NCBI RefSeq assembly: GCF_035594125.1
Contig: NW_026973703.1
Coordinates: 56,001-120,000, forward strand
DNA length: 64,000 nt
Direction: 5' to 3'
Source: Scylla paramamosain
Taxonomy: Eukaryota; Arthropoda; Malacostraca; Decapoda; Portunidae
In this document: positions 12,704-24,576 of the stretch, one piece after another
Layout of the letters: every line of letters begins with the position of its first letter
Numbering within the stretch: the first letter of the stretch is position 1
Position numbers and translations under genes: made by a program
Notes under the pieces: model-generated
What the model saw: only the letters and a program-made list of their open reading frames with translations
Told to the model about the DNA's origin: nothing
Database searches by the model: none

Positions 12704-13863
12704 TCTGGCACAAAGCTTTGATTTCCAAACTACCCTCCTACAGCTTCTATCCTTCTCTCTGTAACTTCATCTCAAGTTTCCTTTCTGACTGTTCTATTGC
12801 TGCTGTGGTAGACAGTCACTGTTCTTCTCCTAAATCTATTAACAGTGGTGTTCCTCAGGGTTCTGTCCTGTCACCCACTCTCTTCTTATTATTCATTAAT
12901 GATCTCCTAAACCAAACTTCTTGTCCTATCTACTCCACCGATGATACCACCCTGCACTTTTCCACGTCTTTTCATAGACATCCAACCCTTTAGGAGGTAA
13001 ACATTTCACGCAGGGAAGCCACAGAACGCTTGACTTCTGATCTTTCTAAAATTTCTGATTGGGGCAGAGCAAACTTGGTATTGTTCAATGCCTTAAAAAC
13101 TCAATTCCTCCATCTATCAACTCGACACAACCTTCCACACAACTATCCCCCTCTTCTTCAATGACACTCAACTGTCCCCATCTTTTACACTGAACATCCT
13201 CGGTCTGTCCTTTACTCATAATCTGAACTGGAAACTTCACATCTCATCTCTAGTTAAAACAGCTTCTATGAAGTTAGGCGTTCTGAGACGTCTCCGCCAG
13301 TTTTTCTCACCCCCCAGCTGCTAACTCTGTACAAGGGCCTTATCCGTCCATGTATGGAGTATGCTTCACATGTCTGGAGGGGTTCCACTCATACTGCTCT
13401 TCTAGATAGGGTGGAATCAAAAGCTTTTCGTCTCATCAACTCCTCTCCTTTAACTGACTGTCTTCTGCCTCTCTCACCACCGCAATGTTGCATCTCTAGC
13501 TGTCTTCTACCGCTATTTTCATGCTAACTGCTCTTCTGATCTTGCAAACTGCATGCCTCCCCTCCTCCCACGGCCTCGCTGCACAAGACTTTCTTCTTTC
13601 TCTCACCCATATTCTGTCCACCTCTCTAACACAAGAGTTAACCAGTATTTTCAATCATTCATCCCTTTCTCTGGTGAACTCTGGAACTCCCTGCCTGCTT
13701 CTATATTTCTACCTTCCTATGACTTGAATTCCTTCAAGGGGGAGGTTTCAAGGCACTTATTCATCAATTTTTGACTACTGCTTTGACCCTTTTATGGGAC
13801 TGACATTTCAGTGGGCATTTTTTTTATTGGATTTGTGTTGCCTTTGGCCAGTGTCCATCCTAC

Positions 13864-13864
<1 letters not shown>
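12704..13864 (+). mobile_element. Family A fragment A2 (RT 3' half)
   Basis: Starts inside RT ([17 protein letters not shown]), includes [20 protein letters not shown] and the C-terminal region with FSHPYSVHLSNTRVNQ, and ends CCTACATAACACAC at a (CA)n tract. Several frame breaks. Confidence 0.85.

Positions 13865-13912
<48 letters not shown>
13865..13912. repeat. (CA)n beside a splice donor
   Basis: On the gene strand the intron starts GTAAGTGTTG then (TG)n, so the repeat begins within about 10 nt of the donor of the 13920 exon. Confidence 0.95.
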
Positions 13913-13919
13913 CACTTAC

Positions 13920-14196
13920 ACCGGCCACAGTCAGAGTGAAGGTGGCCACGGTGGCAGAGGTGGAGGGTGGAGTGAGGCAGGTGACTGTGGTGGAGGAGAC
14001 ACTCTGCACCACACAGGTCTGGCCCCCCACCAGCACCACAGGAGAGGCAACCAGACCCTGCAGACTACTTCCACTGATGGTGAGCAGGGTGCTGCCACCC
14101 AGGGAGCCTTCCAGGGGACTGAGGGAGGACACCTGCGGCACCACCACCACACGGCCCTCACTGCTGTACCCTGCGATGTCTGTCACTGCTATGCCC
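13920..14196 (-). CDS. PKHD1L1: Exon: IPT domain
   Basis: Acceptor CACCTGCAG, donor GGT|GTAAGT. Reads IAVTDIAGYSSEGRVVVVPQ, SPLEGSLGGSTLLTISGSSL and GGQTCVVQSVSSTTVTCLTP then TFTLTVAG. The donor runs straight into a (TG)n tract. Phase 0 join to VPAKMDTLTFTY in the 4811 exon, across a 9.1-kb intron. Confidence 0.88.
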
Positions 14197-14506
14197 CTGC
14201 AGGTGAGGTGTGGTGAGGCGTGGTGAGGTGTGGTGGTGTGGTGAGGTGCAGTGATGCTGTGGTGGCATGGCAATGCCATGGTGTTGTGTGGTGATGCTCT
14301 GGTGGTGTAGTGCAGTAATGTGATGTATGATAGTGTGGTGAGGTGTGGTGGTGCTGTGGTGTGGTGATGCTGCTGTGGTACAAAGCTGTATTTCTGTCAT
14401 TGAAGCATGTTCCTTTTTTTTTCTCATATCATCTCAAACATTCAGTTTCTCTCATCTGTGCTGACCTGTCTGTCTATCTGTCTGTCTGTATGTTAGCTGC
14501 ACTCAC
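14197..14506. other. Intron with GTGGTG-rich degenerate repeat
   Basis: 310-nt intron consisting largely of an imperfect GGTGNNGTG pattern (14215-14375). Histidine/threonine-rich open frames across it are artefacts of the repeat. Confidence 0.7.
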
Positions 14507-14710
14507 CTGTTGATTGCCTTGACAGTGATGGGCAGGTATGCACCCGACCTCAGGTTGTCCAGGTCGTCCAGATCGCAGGTCACAGAGGTGTCTGAAGCAG
14601 AGGTCACACTACAGGATGCTTCACCAACACTGACCTCTACCTGGCAGGCCAGGTCACCAAAGCCTGATCCAGTGATGGTGAGAGAGTCGCCGCCCACCAC
14701 CTGCAGGCCG
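14507..14710 (-). CDS. PKHD1L1: Exon: IPT domain
   Basis: Acceptor TTTGACACAG, donor ACAG|GTGAGT. Reads GLQVVGGDSLTITGSGFGDL, EASCSVTSASDTSVTCDLDD and GAYLPITVKAIN: a full IPT body. Phase 2 join to R-GIAVTDIAGYSS. Confidence 0.88.
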
Positions 14711-14838
14711 CTGTGTCAAAGAAAACAGGAAACACTCAGCGTGGGGAACCATTATTACTGCCACTGGTGCTGCTATCATTACTACCATTACCATCACTAA
14801 TGCAAGAGGGACCCTGGCCTGCGCCAGCCTGCCCTCAC

Positions 14839-15187
14839 CTCAGGCCCTTCACAGTGTGGGTGGTGGAGGAGGCCAGGGCAGAGACCACAGGTGTGTGACA
14901 GGTGTGGAAATGAAAGTACAGGTATCCATTTTCTGGTGTGGTCAGGTCGGGGAGGTCACACCCGTCCAGAGGCATCTCCAGGATGGGGTCACAGCCACTC
15001 ATGTTGACGACCTGACTCCCGGCAACCTGGTAGGTGGCTTCCTTGTCACCCAGCAGTACGGCCATCCTGAGGGCCTGATGAGGTGGCCGTACCACGTTGA
15101 CTTGGCCCCGCATCACCACACCACCAGGCAGTGTGGGGCCAGCATAATAGTGGATGCCTTGCTGGGGGAAGGCCACTGTGAAAGAGC
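14839..15187 (-). CDS. PKHD1L1: Exon: cupredoxin-like end and IPT start
   Basis: Acceptor TTTCCCACAG, donor CTGAG|GTGAGG. Reads GSFTVAFPQQGIHYYAG then GGVVMRGQVNVVRPPHQALR, then DGCDLPDLTTPENG and FHFHTCHTPVVSALAS. 'F--PG-HYY-G------F-G-V-V' is the second half of the cupredoxin-like unit; 'F-F-TC-TP-V' opens the next IPT. Phase 2 end joins S-GLQVVGGDSL. Confidence 0.85.
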
Positions 15188-15210
15188 CTGTGGGAAAGCA
15201 ATAGTAGTAA

Positions 15211-15278
<68 letters not shown>

Positions 15279-15407
15279 CTGGTGGGAGTAGTAGTAGAAG
15301 TAGAAGTAGCAGCAGCAGCAGCAGTAGCAGTAGTAGTAATAATAATAGTGGTGGTCATGGTGGTATTATTAACAGTAGTAGTAGTAGTGGTGGCAGTATT
15401 AGTAGTA
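15188..15407. repeat. (AGT)n trinucleotide tract in intron
   Basis: Starts 11 nt upstream of the acceptor of the 15187 exon and runs with minor variants to the family A fragment A3. Poly-valine/serine frames over it are not genes. Confidence 0.9.
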
Positions 15408-15983
15408 GTTTTTCTCACCCCCCCAGCTGCTAACTCTGTACAAGGGCCTTATCCGTCCATGTATGGAGTATGCTTCACATGTCTGGGGGGTTCCACTCAT
15501 ATTGCTCTTCTAGACAGGGTGGAATCAAAAGCTTTTTGTCTCATCAACTCCTCTCCTCTAATTGACTGTCTTCAGCCTCTCACCGCTGCAATGTTGCATC
15601 TCTTGTTATCTTCTATCGCTATTTTCATGCTAACTGCTCTTCTGATCTTGCTAACTGCATGCCTCCCCTCCTCCTGCAGCCTCGCTGCACAAGACTTTCT
15701 TCTTTCTCTCAACCCTATTCTGTCCACCTCTCTAATGCAAGAGTTAACCAGTAATCTCAATCATTCATTCCTTTCTCTGGTAAACTCTGGAACTCCCTGC
15801 CTGCTTCTGTATTTCCACTTTCCTATGACTTGAATTCCTTCAAGAGGGAGGTTTCAAGACACTTATTCATCAATTTTTTACCACTGCTTTGACCCTTTTA
15901 TGAGACTGGCATTTCAGTGGGCATATTTTTTTATTGGATTTTTGTTGCCCTTAGCCAGTGTCCTTCCTACATAAAAAAAAAAA
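15408..15983 (+). mobile_element. Family A 3' fragment A3
   Basis: Begins at the sequence encoding FFSPPQL, carries LINSSPLIDCLQPLT and SNARVNQ-type residues in shifted frames, and ends CCTACATAAAAAAAAAAA. Only the last 0.57 kb of the element is present. Confidence 0.85.
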
Positions 15984-16229
15984 CTACTCATATTTCTCCT
16001 CCTGCCTATTTCTTTTCATTTTTCTCCGCTCTTCCTCCACTTCCATCCTTCTCTCTCTTCCTTCTTTCTTTTCAATCCATCCTCCTTCCTTTCCTTCCTG
16101 TTTACACTCTCCAATCTCTCTCTTTCTCTCCTTGTCACTATCCTTCTATCCCTTCATTTCTCTCACTTCACTTCTGTGCTTTCCTGTCTCAATTTCCCCC
16201 TCACCTCATCCCAGTCTCTCTTTCCTTAC
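15984..16229. other. Pyrimidine-rich intron part
   Basis: Long CT-rich stretch; no gene or transposon recognised. Confidence 0.5.
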
Positions 16230-16412
16230 CTGCAGCAGTCTGTGTCCCTGAGAAGAAGCCAGAACCATCAGCGTCCTCACAGTTATCCACAGGGCTGGCC
16301 ACCTCACACACTCCGTACTGCAGCTGTGAGTTCTCAGACACCTTACTCCACTGCCAGGTTACTGAGTCTCCCTCCACTACCTCCAGCACACGAGGATACC
16401 ATGATACAGTCT
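16230..16412 (-). CDS. PKHD1L1: Exon: cupredoxin-like segment
   Basis: Acceptor TTTTCACAG, donor GCAG|GTAAGG. Reads VLEVVEGDSVTWQWSKVSEN, LQYGVCEVASPVDNC and DGSGFFSGTQTAAG. 'V--GD-V-W-W' and the Y-V-EV pattern match the cupredoxin-like unit found between IPT repeats in fibrocystin-L. Phases fit both neighbours. Confidence 0.8.
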
Positions 16413-16544
16413 CTGTGAAAATTGAAGGTAATGGGGTTGCTTGAAGTCCACAAATGGTACTAAGATGACTAGGTTTGGTGAGTGAGAGGTGCTTGATAAA
16501 GGCTTCATCTGTGTTCATCAGTGTTTCAGCATCTTATCTTGACT

Positions 16545-16705
16545 GCTTTTAACAGGTTCTGGTGGAAGTTACTGCAGGTTTTCAGAGGCACTTTCGGGAT
16601 TTTATGGGCAGTTTAACAAGGATAGAGATAGTTTAACTGACTGCACAGGATGTTATTGGAGTTTTCAAGGAGGTTTATGTGACTCTAGTGATACTTTAAC
16701 AGGAA
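16545..16705. repeat. Diverged copy of ~82-bp intronic repeat
   Basis: Contains AACAGGTTCTGGTGGAAGTT, GGTTTTCAGAGGCA and GATAGTTTAAC motifs matching the 82-83 bp unit best seen at 60538-60860. Confidence 0.55.
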
Positions 16706-16716
16706 TTCTGCATCAT

Positions 16717-16718
<2 letters not shown>

Positions 16719-16748
<30 letters not shown>
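16719..16748. repeat. (GT)n short tract
   Basis: GT tract in the intron next to the donor of the 16765 exon. Confidence 0.9.
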
Positions 16749-16750
<2 letters not shown>

Positions 16751-16764
16751 AATCAGCGCCTCAC

Positions 16765-17000
16765 CAGAGCTGGTGCCAACATTCACAATCCTGTGGTTGG
16801 TGGTGATGGGCCTGGTGATGCAGGTGAGGGCCTCATCGGAGCACTGCAGCACCTCACACTCATACACCTGGCCCAGCTTCACCTTGAGGCGGGAACAATC
16901 CGAGCTGAAGCCTGTGCCATCCAGCCTGACCAGCGTGCCACCCTTCACTGACCCCTGGGTAGCTGAGGCCGAGGTCACCTGCAGTACGTACTCCACTTCC
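16765..17000 (-). CDS. PKHD1L1: Exon: IPT domain
   Basis: Acceptor TTGTGGCAG, donor CTG|GTGAGG. Reads [40 protein letters not shown] and [20 protein letters not shown]: a complete IPT domain. Phase 1 end joins the next exon as SSG/E-TVSWYPRVLE. Confidence 0.85.
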
Positions 17001-17026
17001 CTGCCACAAAATCGTCACTCTATTAT

Positions 17027-17166
<140 letters not shown>

Positions 17167-17171
17167 CCCAC

Positions 17172-17296
17172 CTGGCAGCAGCACCAAAGCCATCAGCGGA
17201 GAGTACCAGGGTATGAGTGCCAGCCGACAGTGCCGGGGTAAGACAGCTCACGCTGATGTTACTCCAATGAGTCGTATAACACAGCTCTGATCCGAT
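17172..17296 (-). CDS. PKHD1L1: Exon: IPT body
   Basis: Acceptor GCCGCCAG, donor CCAG|GTGGGT. Reads [20 protein letters not shown] then [20 protein letters not shown]. Conserved IPT cysteines and 'C-TPA---GT--L-V---G' are visible. Ends phase 2 and joins [12 protein letters not shown] in frame. The downstream intron is a 171-nt stretch that is mostly (CT)n on this strand. Confidence 0.8.
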
Positions 17297-18644
17297 CTGG
17301 CGGCATGAGGTCATAGGTCAGGTCAGGGGTATTGGGAAAGTGATAGGTTAGGTCAGGGTTACTAGGAAGGTCAGAGGGGGAAGTAGTGACTTTATATCAG
17401 TACTAGGGAATTTGGTTGTTGACTCTGAGATGAATGGACATTTCCACCTCGGCTCCCTACCCTTGTTCCTGTTCTCCGGCACCTGGCCCCTCCCCTGCCC
17501 TGCCTTCTCCTCAGATAAATGTTCAATACATTGCTTTGACACACAATTTAATTTCTAAAATCTTTCTGGCCTCTTTTTTACTTTTTTATTAACTCAATAA
17601 GTCTTATCACTTTCTTAGAATAAAAAAAAAGTTCCTAGCAAGGCAGCACACAAATGTCAGAAACAGTTGTTCCAGTCACCATGACCAGCAACAGCAATGT
17701 TGCTTTGGCCAACAACAAGAAAACACCACACAAGCACACTCTCATGGAAGGTAAGAACACACCAGTACAGATGCCACATACTGCTACACCTTTCCTTCAG
17801 CATGGTAACAGGAATACTCTTGGCACTTACACTACACACACTAATATGCCATGTGCAGACATGAACAGTTACATCCCCACACCACACATCCAAATCATCC
17901 ACAAGCACTAACATCACACTTAGCCAAGATGCTTCACACTGCTCCAAAACACACCACAACAATACAAACACACATTCAAGACAGTTTGTGCCAAAGCAGC
18001 TTAGTGAGGCAAAGGGGCATCCAATGTGATATCTGCTGTAACCGGTCCAAGCATGCTGTGTGGTGTCATGTCGGCTGCATCAGATCGTTTGCACAGGTGC
18101 ACCACGGATCAATTAACAATAGTATCATGTGTATCTGCAGCAGATGTGGCTCTCCTAATGTCTCTACATCTTCTTTCTCACTACCTCCTATTCCAACCTC
18201 TAGCTCCTTTGACCTGCTATGCACACACAGTACTAACAAATCTCATATACATTTTCCTTCCATGAACCAGCAACACTCACCCTCACAACCACCAACACCT
18301 TGCCACACATCCCACCTCACAACAAGACATTCAAGCTCCACATCACCTAAACACCCTTGTAACACCAGTCCATCAATCTGTCAACCAGGGCCATTTCCCA
18401 TTGCTTTTGGCATTTCCTGCACATCATGACTACCCTCACCTCTCTTACACCCCCTTCACCTAAACCTTCCCCCATTCCCCAACTCCCCCAGCAACCTCTC
18501 CCAGTGCCTCTCCTGCCCTACACACAAATGACCCAGACTTCACTGTAGGTACCAAAACATGCTTAACACCCGACACAGATTCTGCAGAAGTCTTTCCTCC
18601 ACCATTTAGCAAGACAGTCATAAAAATTTCTAACTGTAATTCAT

Positions 18645-18946
18645 TTTTTTTTTATGTAGGAAGGAAACCAGCCAAGGGCAATACATTTATAAGAAAGTCC
18701 CGCTGAGGTGCTTTTCCCCAAGCATAGTCAAAAGTGGTTGTCAAAAATTGAAGGATAAATGTCTTGAAACCTCCCTCTTGAGAGAGTTCAAGTTATAGGA
18801 AGGAGGAAATACAGAACCAGGCAGGGAGTTCCAGAGTTTACCAGAGAAAAGGATGAATGATTGAGAATACAGGTTAACTTTTGCATTACAGAGGTGGACA
18901 AAATTGGGGTGAGAGAAGGAAGAAAGTCTTGTGCAGAGAGGCCATG
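18645..18946 (-). mobile_element. Family A 3' fragment A4 within family C
   Basis: Minus-strand 0.3 kb end piece starting with T-rich then ATGTAGGAAGG, including the sequence for SLNFVHL/VNLYSQSFI-like residues. It splits family C between its ORF1 and endonuclease. Confidence 0.85.
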
Positions 18947-19833
18947 GGGTTCTACTTGCAGCTTTCAACAGACCTCCATCTTCCAACACAGAATACTCAC
19001 ACAACCTTCACACAGCTCTTTCACACCTTACACCAGACAAACACATCTGGATTGTACATGATTTCAACCTCCCTGACATCAAATGGACCACTATGTCCCC
19101 CTCCAATCCCTATGACACTGATGTCTTCAACCCTATCATTCCCCACACAAACAGGTGCCAGCTACACAACACACTAATTGACAACAAAAATACATTTTCA
19201 CTCATGCAAACAGTACTCAAGCCAACAAAAACACAGGCTACCACACACCCCTCTGGTGCCAGAGGCCTTCTCACCACAGTCCATACATTAGACCTTCTCA
19301 AAAACAACATACACAATATAATAAACACCCAGGTAGTTCCAGGACTAAATGACCACATCAATGTTCCAGTTGACATAGACCTTCTACCGACAAGACAAAA
19401 ACACAGATGTGGGTCAATCCTACTCTACTCTAGAGCTGACAGACTCAATTAAACACTCTACAGAGACAATTTTCTATCTTCTGACTCATACTCTGGACTC
19501 CTCCAAGAAACTGGAACAGCCTGACACACCATACACACCACCATGAACAACTACAGCCCATAGAAAACACCCTCATGTAGACATACACTCCCCTGGTTCT
19601 CCAGGAACCTATGGAAACAACACCACAGAAAACAGAGATGACAGATGCAAACAATCACAGAACACACCAGGGAAATGGGCTGCCTTCAGATCTTTCCAAA
19701 AGAATCTTGCCAAAAAACATAAAGAAGACCAAACGTGAACACCTTTGTAGATATCTCACAGATAATGTTAGAAACAACACCAAAACACTTCTTCAAATTC
19801 CTCAAGTCATGCAGACAGGACAAAACAAACATA

Positions 19834-20694
19834 CAGTATTTGACGGCTTATAAGACGCATGGGCTTATAAGGCACACCTCACTTTGGGCAGGCATTGAAA
19901 AAAAAAAAAAAAAGATAAATATGCTCTGAATATGAACTGAAGGGTTTCAACTGAAATTTGAAGGCCTCTCTTACATATTCAGATCATTATTAGACCCCAA
20001 TATTTTACATTTAAAAACTTCTATATTTGCTAAGACCTACTAACACTACCAAACACCAATCCTGCTGTGAGATGTGAACAAATATGGTGTAGGCAAAGAC
20101 ACTGTCAGAGCCCAGAGGGATACTAAAGTTTGTATGATGCTCTCTTCACTTATAAAACGTTTTGTTTTGTTAGATAGTAAGCTATTTTCTAAAAAAGCAA
20201 TAGTTTCTCATTAGCTTTGAGTTTTATTGAACATGTAAGCAAGCTAATAATGTTAGAAGATAGGCACAATTTCAGTTGTATGAAGGTGTGTCTCACTTCA
20301 AGGAATAATGGCATCACACTAAGGAACACAGTGAATCTTGCACATGTCACCAGGTTTGGTGTGTGACCCACCATGAGTTTGTTTTGGTACATGCAATGTG
20401 AGGGTCATCACTTAATTTCTTCCTGACTGGTGTTATTTTATGTGAATTACTGGTAAGTCCCACCTGTTATACATTGTTATCTTCCAAAAAAAAGTTGTTT
20501 TTGAAGTGTAGAAATGGTCATCACTTTGTTTACATGTGCAAAGATGTTTGGGGTTTGTTTTAAAGGCCACTGTTGCCACAGACTTACCAGTGGCCACTGC
20601 TCCAAAGCTGAACCTTGGCCTTATAAGACGCATGCTTATTTTCTCAGACTTTTTTTTGGTAAAAAAGGCATGGCTTATAAGCCATCAAGTACAG
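19834..20694. mobile_element. Tigger-like MITE within family C
   Basis: 861 bp bounded by TA on both sides. The left end is CAGTATTTGACGGCTTATAA; the reverse complement of the right end is CTGTACTTGATGGCTTATAA. TA target and CAG-type ends suit the pogo/Tigger group. No transposase visible. Removing it restores the family C reading (RQDKTN ... VLKDCYDTLATTPEHKEHLL). Confidence 0.8.
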
Positions 20695-22116
20695 TACTTG
20701 TCCTTAAAGACTGCTACGACACTCTTGCTACCACGCCAGAACACAAAGAGCACTTACTCAACACACAGTTCCACTCTGTATTCATCCAGAAAAACCCCAC
20801 ACAAGCCAAATAGCCCTTACCCACCCATTCCCTCCCCTCGACATCAGGACAGACGGAATGCAGAGGTCACCACAGACTCTGGACATCACTAGATCACCTG
20901 GACTTGATAAAAGTCTCCCCCCCCCTTTTTCCTTAAGACTTGTGCCCTCATCCTTGCTCTCAGCCTTCCACCCATCCTCTAAGTGATCTTTACCCAACCT
21001 CTTCATGCATCCTCTCTTCTCTCTGACTGGCTTTGTGCTGATGTCACCCCATTTTCAAGGCAGGTGTCTGGAGTGACCCTTCTAATTATTGCCCCATTTC
21101 TCCCACCTTTATCATCTCCCACATCTTTCAACACATCATACACAGACACATAATAAATCATCTTGACACAAACAACATACGTATTATCAGACCACACGAC
21201 ATGGATTCCAACCAAAATTATCATGCGAGTCACAACTCACTGTTACCCACCATGACATTACAAGACACCCAGAGAGACGTGATGCCAAACAAGTTGACAC
21301 TATCGTGCTAGACTTTGCCAAAGCCTTTAACAAAGTACTCCACAAAAGACTGATTCTGAAACTACAGCATTGTGGCAGCACTGGACCAATTCTTCACTGG
21401 GTCACTTCTTTTCTTTCTGACAGGACCTAACGTGTTCTTCTTGACAGTGTTGCATCTGACCCTGTCCCTGTCTGTTCAGGTGTCCCTCAGGTCACTGTCT
21501 TGGGGACCCACACACACAGACAAATATAAAGATGCTGGAAAAGCTCAACATAGCTACAGCCAGGTTCATTACAAAACAATTACACACAAACTTCTGGCAT
21601 AACAACACACATTAAACAATTAAATATGGACACCCTCACACTTCACAGAGAAGCACACAGACTAACAATAATGACAATAATGCACAAACTCACAAACCAT
21701 CAAACTGACATCAACAAACATGAATACTTACACCACACACAGCCAGTACCCATAACACACACAACCACAAATATTCAACATACCACGATAACACAGACTC
21801 TTTCAAGCACTCACACTTCCATGGACCACATGCAGCTGGAACGGACTCCCCCTCACAAACACAGCACGTGCATTCAAACACCTAACACTCCCACATTTCA
21901 GAACATGCACATAAAACTCCTACCCTGGACACTTAGTTTTCCCCTCACCCCACCCCAAATAACCTTTTCCCTCTCTGACATCTCCTTGCAGCCAGCTCCC
22001 CATATGCACCCTACACATTAAATATTGAGATTGAGATTGAGATGGAGGGAATAGGTTATGTTTTCCTGACTTTTACTGGGTGGGAGGGAGGGAGGGAAGG
22101 ACAGAATGACACTCAC

Positions 22117-22156
22117 ATGAACTGATCCTGAAGTGCCAAAGTTTGTTCCTCTTGAC
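22117..22156 (-). CDS. PKHD1L1: Micro-exon (40 nt): IPT strand
   Basis: Acceptor TCTCTCACAG, donor CAT|GTGAGT. Reads SRGTNFGTSGSVH, the IPT 'G-NFG-S-SV-V' strand, and joins the 17296 exon in phase 0 as SVH-IGSELCY. The upstream phase does not fit the 22270 exon. Confidence 0.55.
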
Positions 22157-22269
22157 CTGTGAGAGAGGAGAAAATAAGACACAGAAACACAGAGAAAATA
22201 TTTGTTATGACTTAGATCTTCACTGTTTCCACAACTGGAGGAGGAACAGGAGGAGGATAAGAGACTCAC

Positions 22270-22396
22270 CAAAGAGGGAGAGGGTGTGGAGGGAAAGGCC
22301 AATGATGGTGGGTGACAGTGAGACGTCATAAGTGAAGGAGGAAGGGAGGGAGCCACTTGTGCCGCCCACATCCACCACCACATCCACCGTGCCCTC
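22270..22396 (-). CDS. PKHD1L1: Exon: IPT end/start
   Basis: Acceptor CTCTGGCAG, donor TTTG|GTGAGT. Reads EGTVDVVVDVGGTSGSLPSS then FTYDVSLSPTIIGLSLHTLS, an IPT end ('G-V-V-V-VGG--G----FTYD') and start of the next. Splice phase disagrees by one base with both neighbours. Confidence 0.7.
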
Positions 22397-22805
22397 CTGC
22401 CAGAGTGGAGAGGGTCAGGAGGTGATGGCCTGGCCTAACCTAACACCACTACCACCATCATCACCATCATGACACACTCTTACAGTAAGAAATTGTACAA
22501 ACAAAAGAGGAAAGAAAATGTGAGAAAATAGTATTTGTAATCCTAAAATACATTTTTCACTTAGCAGCATCACATGTAGCTTTGGCTCTGTCTCATACGC
22601 AAAAAAGTAGCCACACCAAAAAAAATGTAACACCAACATATGTATGTTGTTGGTGTTATCTTTCTGTGCTGTGGGCGCAAATCACCCAAGCTATGTGTGA
22701 TGCAGCTTGTATGTGATACAAATATAGTTTTCCTGACAGAGCAATTAGCCAGTGGAAGGCACTGACTGACCAATTTATGTGTGCAGGAACCATTCATAGC
22801 TTTAA
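22397..22805. other. Intron stretch, nothing recognised
   Basis: AT-rich intron; I see no gene or transposon signature. Confidence 0.4.
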
Positions 22806-22825
22806 ACACACACACACACACAGAC

Positions 22826-22860
<35 letters not shown>

Positions 22861-22965
22861 CACACAAAGCATTCATAGCTTTAAAGATAAATATGACAAA
22901 TTAACTTTAAAAGATAAGACATTACAAATTTCACTAAATTCTTTAAAAATAAAATTACATAAGAA

Positions 22966-23004
<39 letters not shown>

Positions 23005-23023
23005 ACACACACACACACACACA
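22806..23023. repeat. Compound (CA)n with embedded 100-bp module
   Basis: CA tracts at 22806-22866 and 22969-23023 flank a unique-looking module (22867-22968) that reappears inverted at about 40280-40380, again between CA/GT tracts. Copy B4 begins where the second tract ends. Confidence 0.85.
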
Positions 23024-23638
23024 GTTGGAGAAAAAAGTGAGTTATAGAGAAGTAGTGAAGGACCAGAGAAGTAAAGAACGCTTGACAAGAGAGTTTATAA
23101 AGGTAATAAAGGAAAAGGAAAACCTGGTAAGAGACACTGTAGATAAAAAGAAGAGTGTAATGATCTTTGGCCTGGAAGAAAGTGAGATAAAAAAATTGGT
23201 ATAAAAGAGAAGCAGAACAAAGAAAAACAGCTCAATTAGTACTGAGTGTGATAAACGAAGGGGATACAAAGCTGGAAGATGAAATAGAGGTGTACAGGAT
23301 TGGTAAATATGATCAAGGAAAAAGTAGACCATTGAAAATCAAACTAAAATCCCAAACAACAGCTGAAGAAACATTGGCAAATGCGTGGAAGCTAGCCAAA
23401 AGTAACAAGTTTAAATAAGCCTGGATTAAAAGAGAAATGAATGAGGAAGAAAGGAAGAAACTTAATGAATTGAGAAGTGAAGCAAAAGAAAGGAATGAAC
23501 AGAGAACACAAGAGGAAAAGGAACTTTCTTCTGGAGAGTAATGGACCTAAGGTTGAGGAAGTGGTACATGTGAAGAGTGAAGGGTGCAGAGGCACAGCTC
23601 TAAGAGAGGGAGGGACATGGACAGTGGCATACACTAAT
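23024..23638 (+). mobile_element. Family B copy B4, 5' part (ORF1 tail)
   Basis: Encodes a charged, coiled-coil-like segment (ERLTREFIKVIKEKENLVRD) equal to the ORF1 of copy B5 (VIKIIKEKSNLVRDMV). It stops at ...GGCATACACTAAT, where a DNA transposon interrupts it; the element resumes at 27719. Confidence 0.85.
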
Positions 23639-24127
23639 CGCTCGTTTGCGACAACGTCGTCATAACTCAAAAATAGCAATTTTTCACGAGAGCCATTTTA
23701 AAGAATGAAAACACTCTCAATATTGTGAATAGTCCCAAAAGACCATAGCTGGAACATTTTTTTGAAACATCAAATAGTCCTTTAAAGTTTATAGAAATTG
23801 AAATAATTATATCTTCACTAATCAAACCTTTATTTAAACTTTTATAAAGCTTTTTTTAATATGACGTTCTTCATAAAAAAATAGTAGACCTCTCATGTAC
23901 TATTTTGTTTTGTGCCATTATTGAAAGGAAAATAATCACCAATATGTTACTTAGTTATGTATTGTTCATTGCTTATGACTTTGACAAGATTGATGATAAT
24001 ACATTTTCTTATTATGAAAATGATAAATACTTCCTAATAAATGAAAGATATTGACTGCAACACAAAAAGATATTAAAAAAAACATTGTTATGAACATAAT
24101 AGATTCCTCCTAATTATAATTTTTTTT

Positions 24128-24272
<145 letters not shown>

Positions 24273-24576
24273 ATCCTCATGAACATAATAGATTCTTCCT
24301 AATTATCATTTTTTTCAAATAATAAAATCCTTATGAACCTAATAGATTCTTCCTAATTATAATTTCTTTCAAATATGCCTAAGGAATTAGACAACTCAAA
24401 AATTTTCAAATAAATGAAAGATGGACTGTATAATAAAAAAAACATTATAAAATAAACATCTATTTAATATTCCATTCAAATAATATGTACCTAATGAATT
24501 AGCATACAACAAAACTTAATATCGTAATAGGCATACTAAATTTGTATTTTAACTCATTTCATTAAGATTGATTTTA

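Larger units (their letters stand above)
17640..22050 (+). mobile_element. Non-LTR family C copy, interrupted
   Basis: Plus-strand remnant. ORF1-like N-terminus near 17654 (MSETVVPVTMTSNSN), a C4HC3 PHD-like finger at about 18018-18145 (CDICCNRSKHAVWCHVGC then MCICSRC), endonuclease (LAAFNRPPSSN; WIVHDFNLPDIKW; LDLLKNN), then RT entry (DTIVLDFAKAFNKVLHKR with one base change in frame). The catalytic RT centre is missing: sequence jumps near 21505 from the GVPQ region to the C-terminus (KLLA, SGITTHIKQLNMDTLTL). The 3' end carries short ATTGAG repeats at 22022-22040. Interrupted by A4 and by a Tigger-like MITE. Confidence 0.75.

Noticed and set aside
13794..14226. Plus-strand frames of 140 and 96 aa
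   Set aside because: Antisense of the IPT exon 13920-14196 plus CA repeat.
14856..15833. 325-aa plus-strand frame
   Set aside because: Composite of antisense exon, (AGT)n (poly-Val) and a family A fragment; not a gene.
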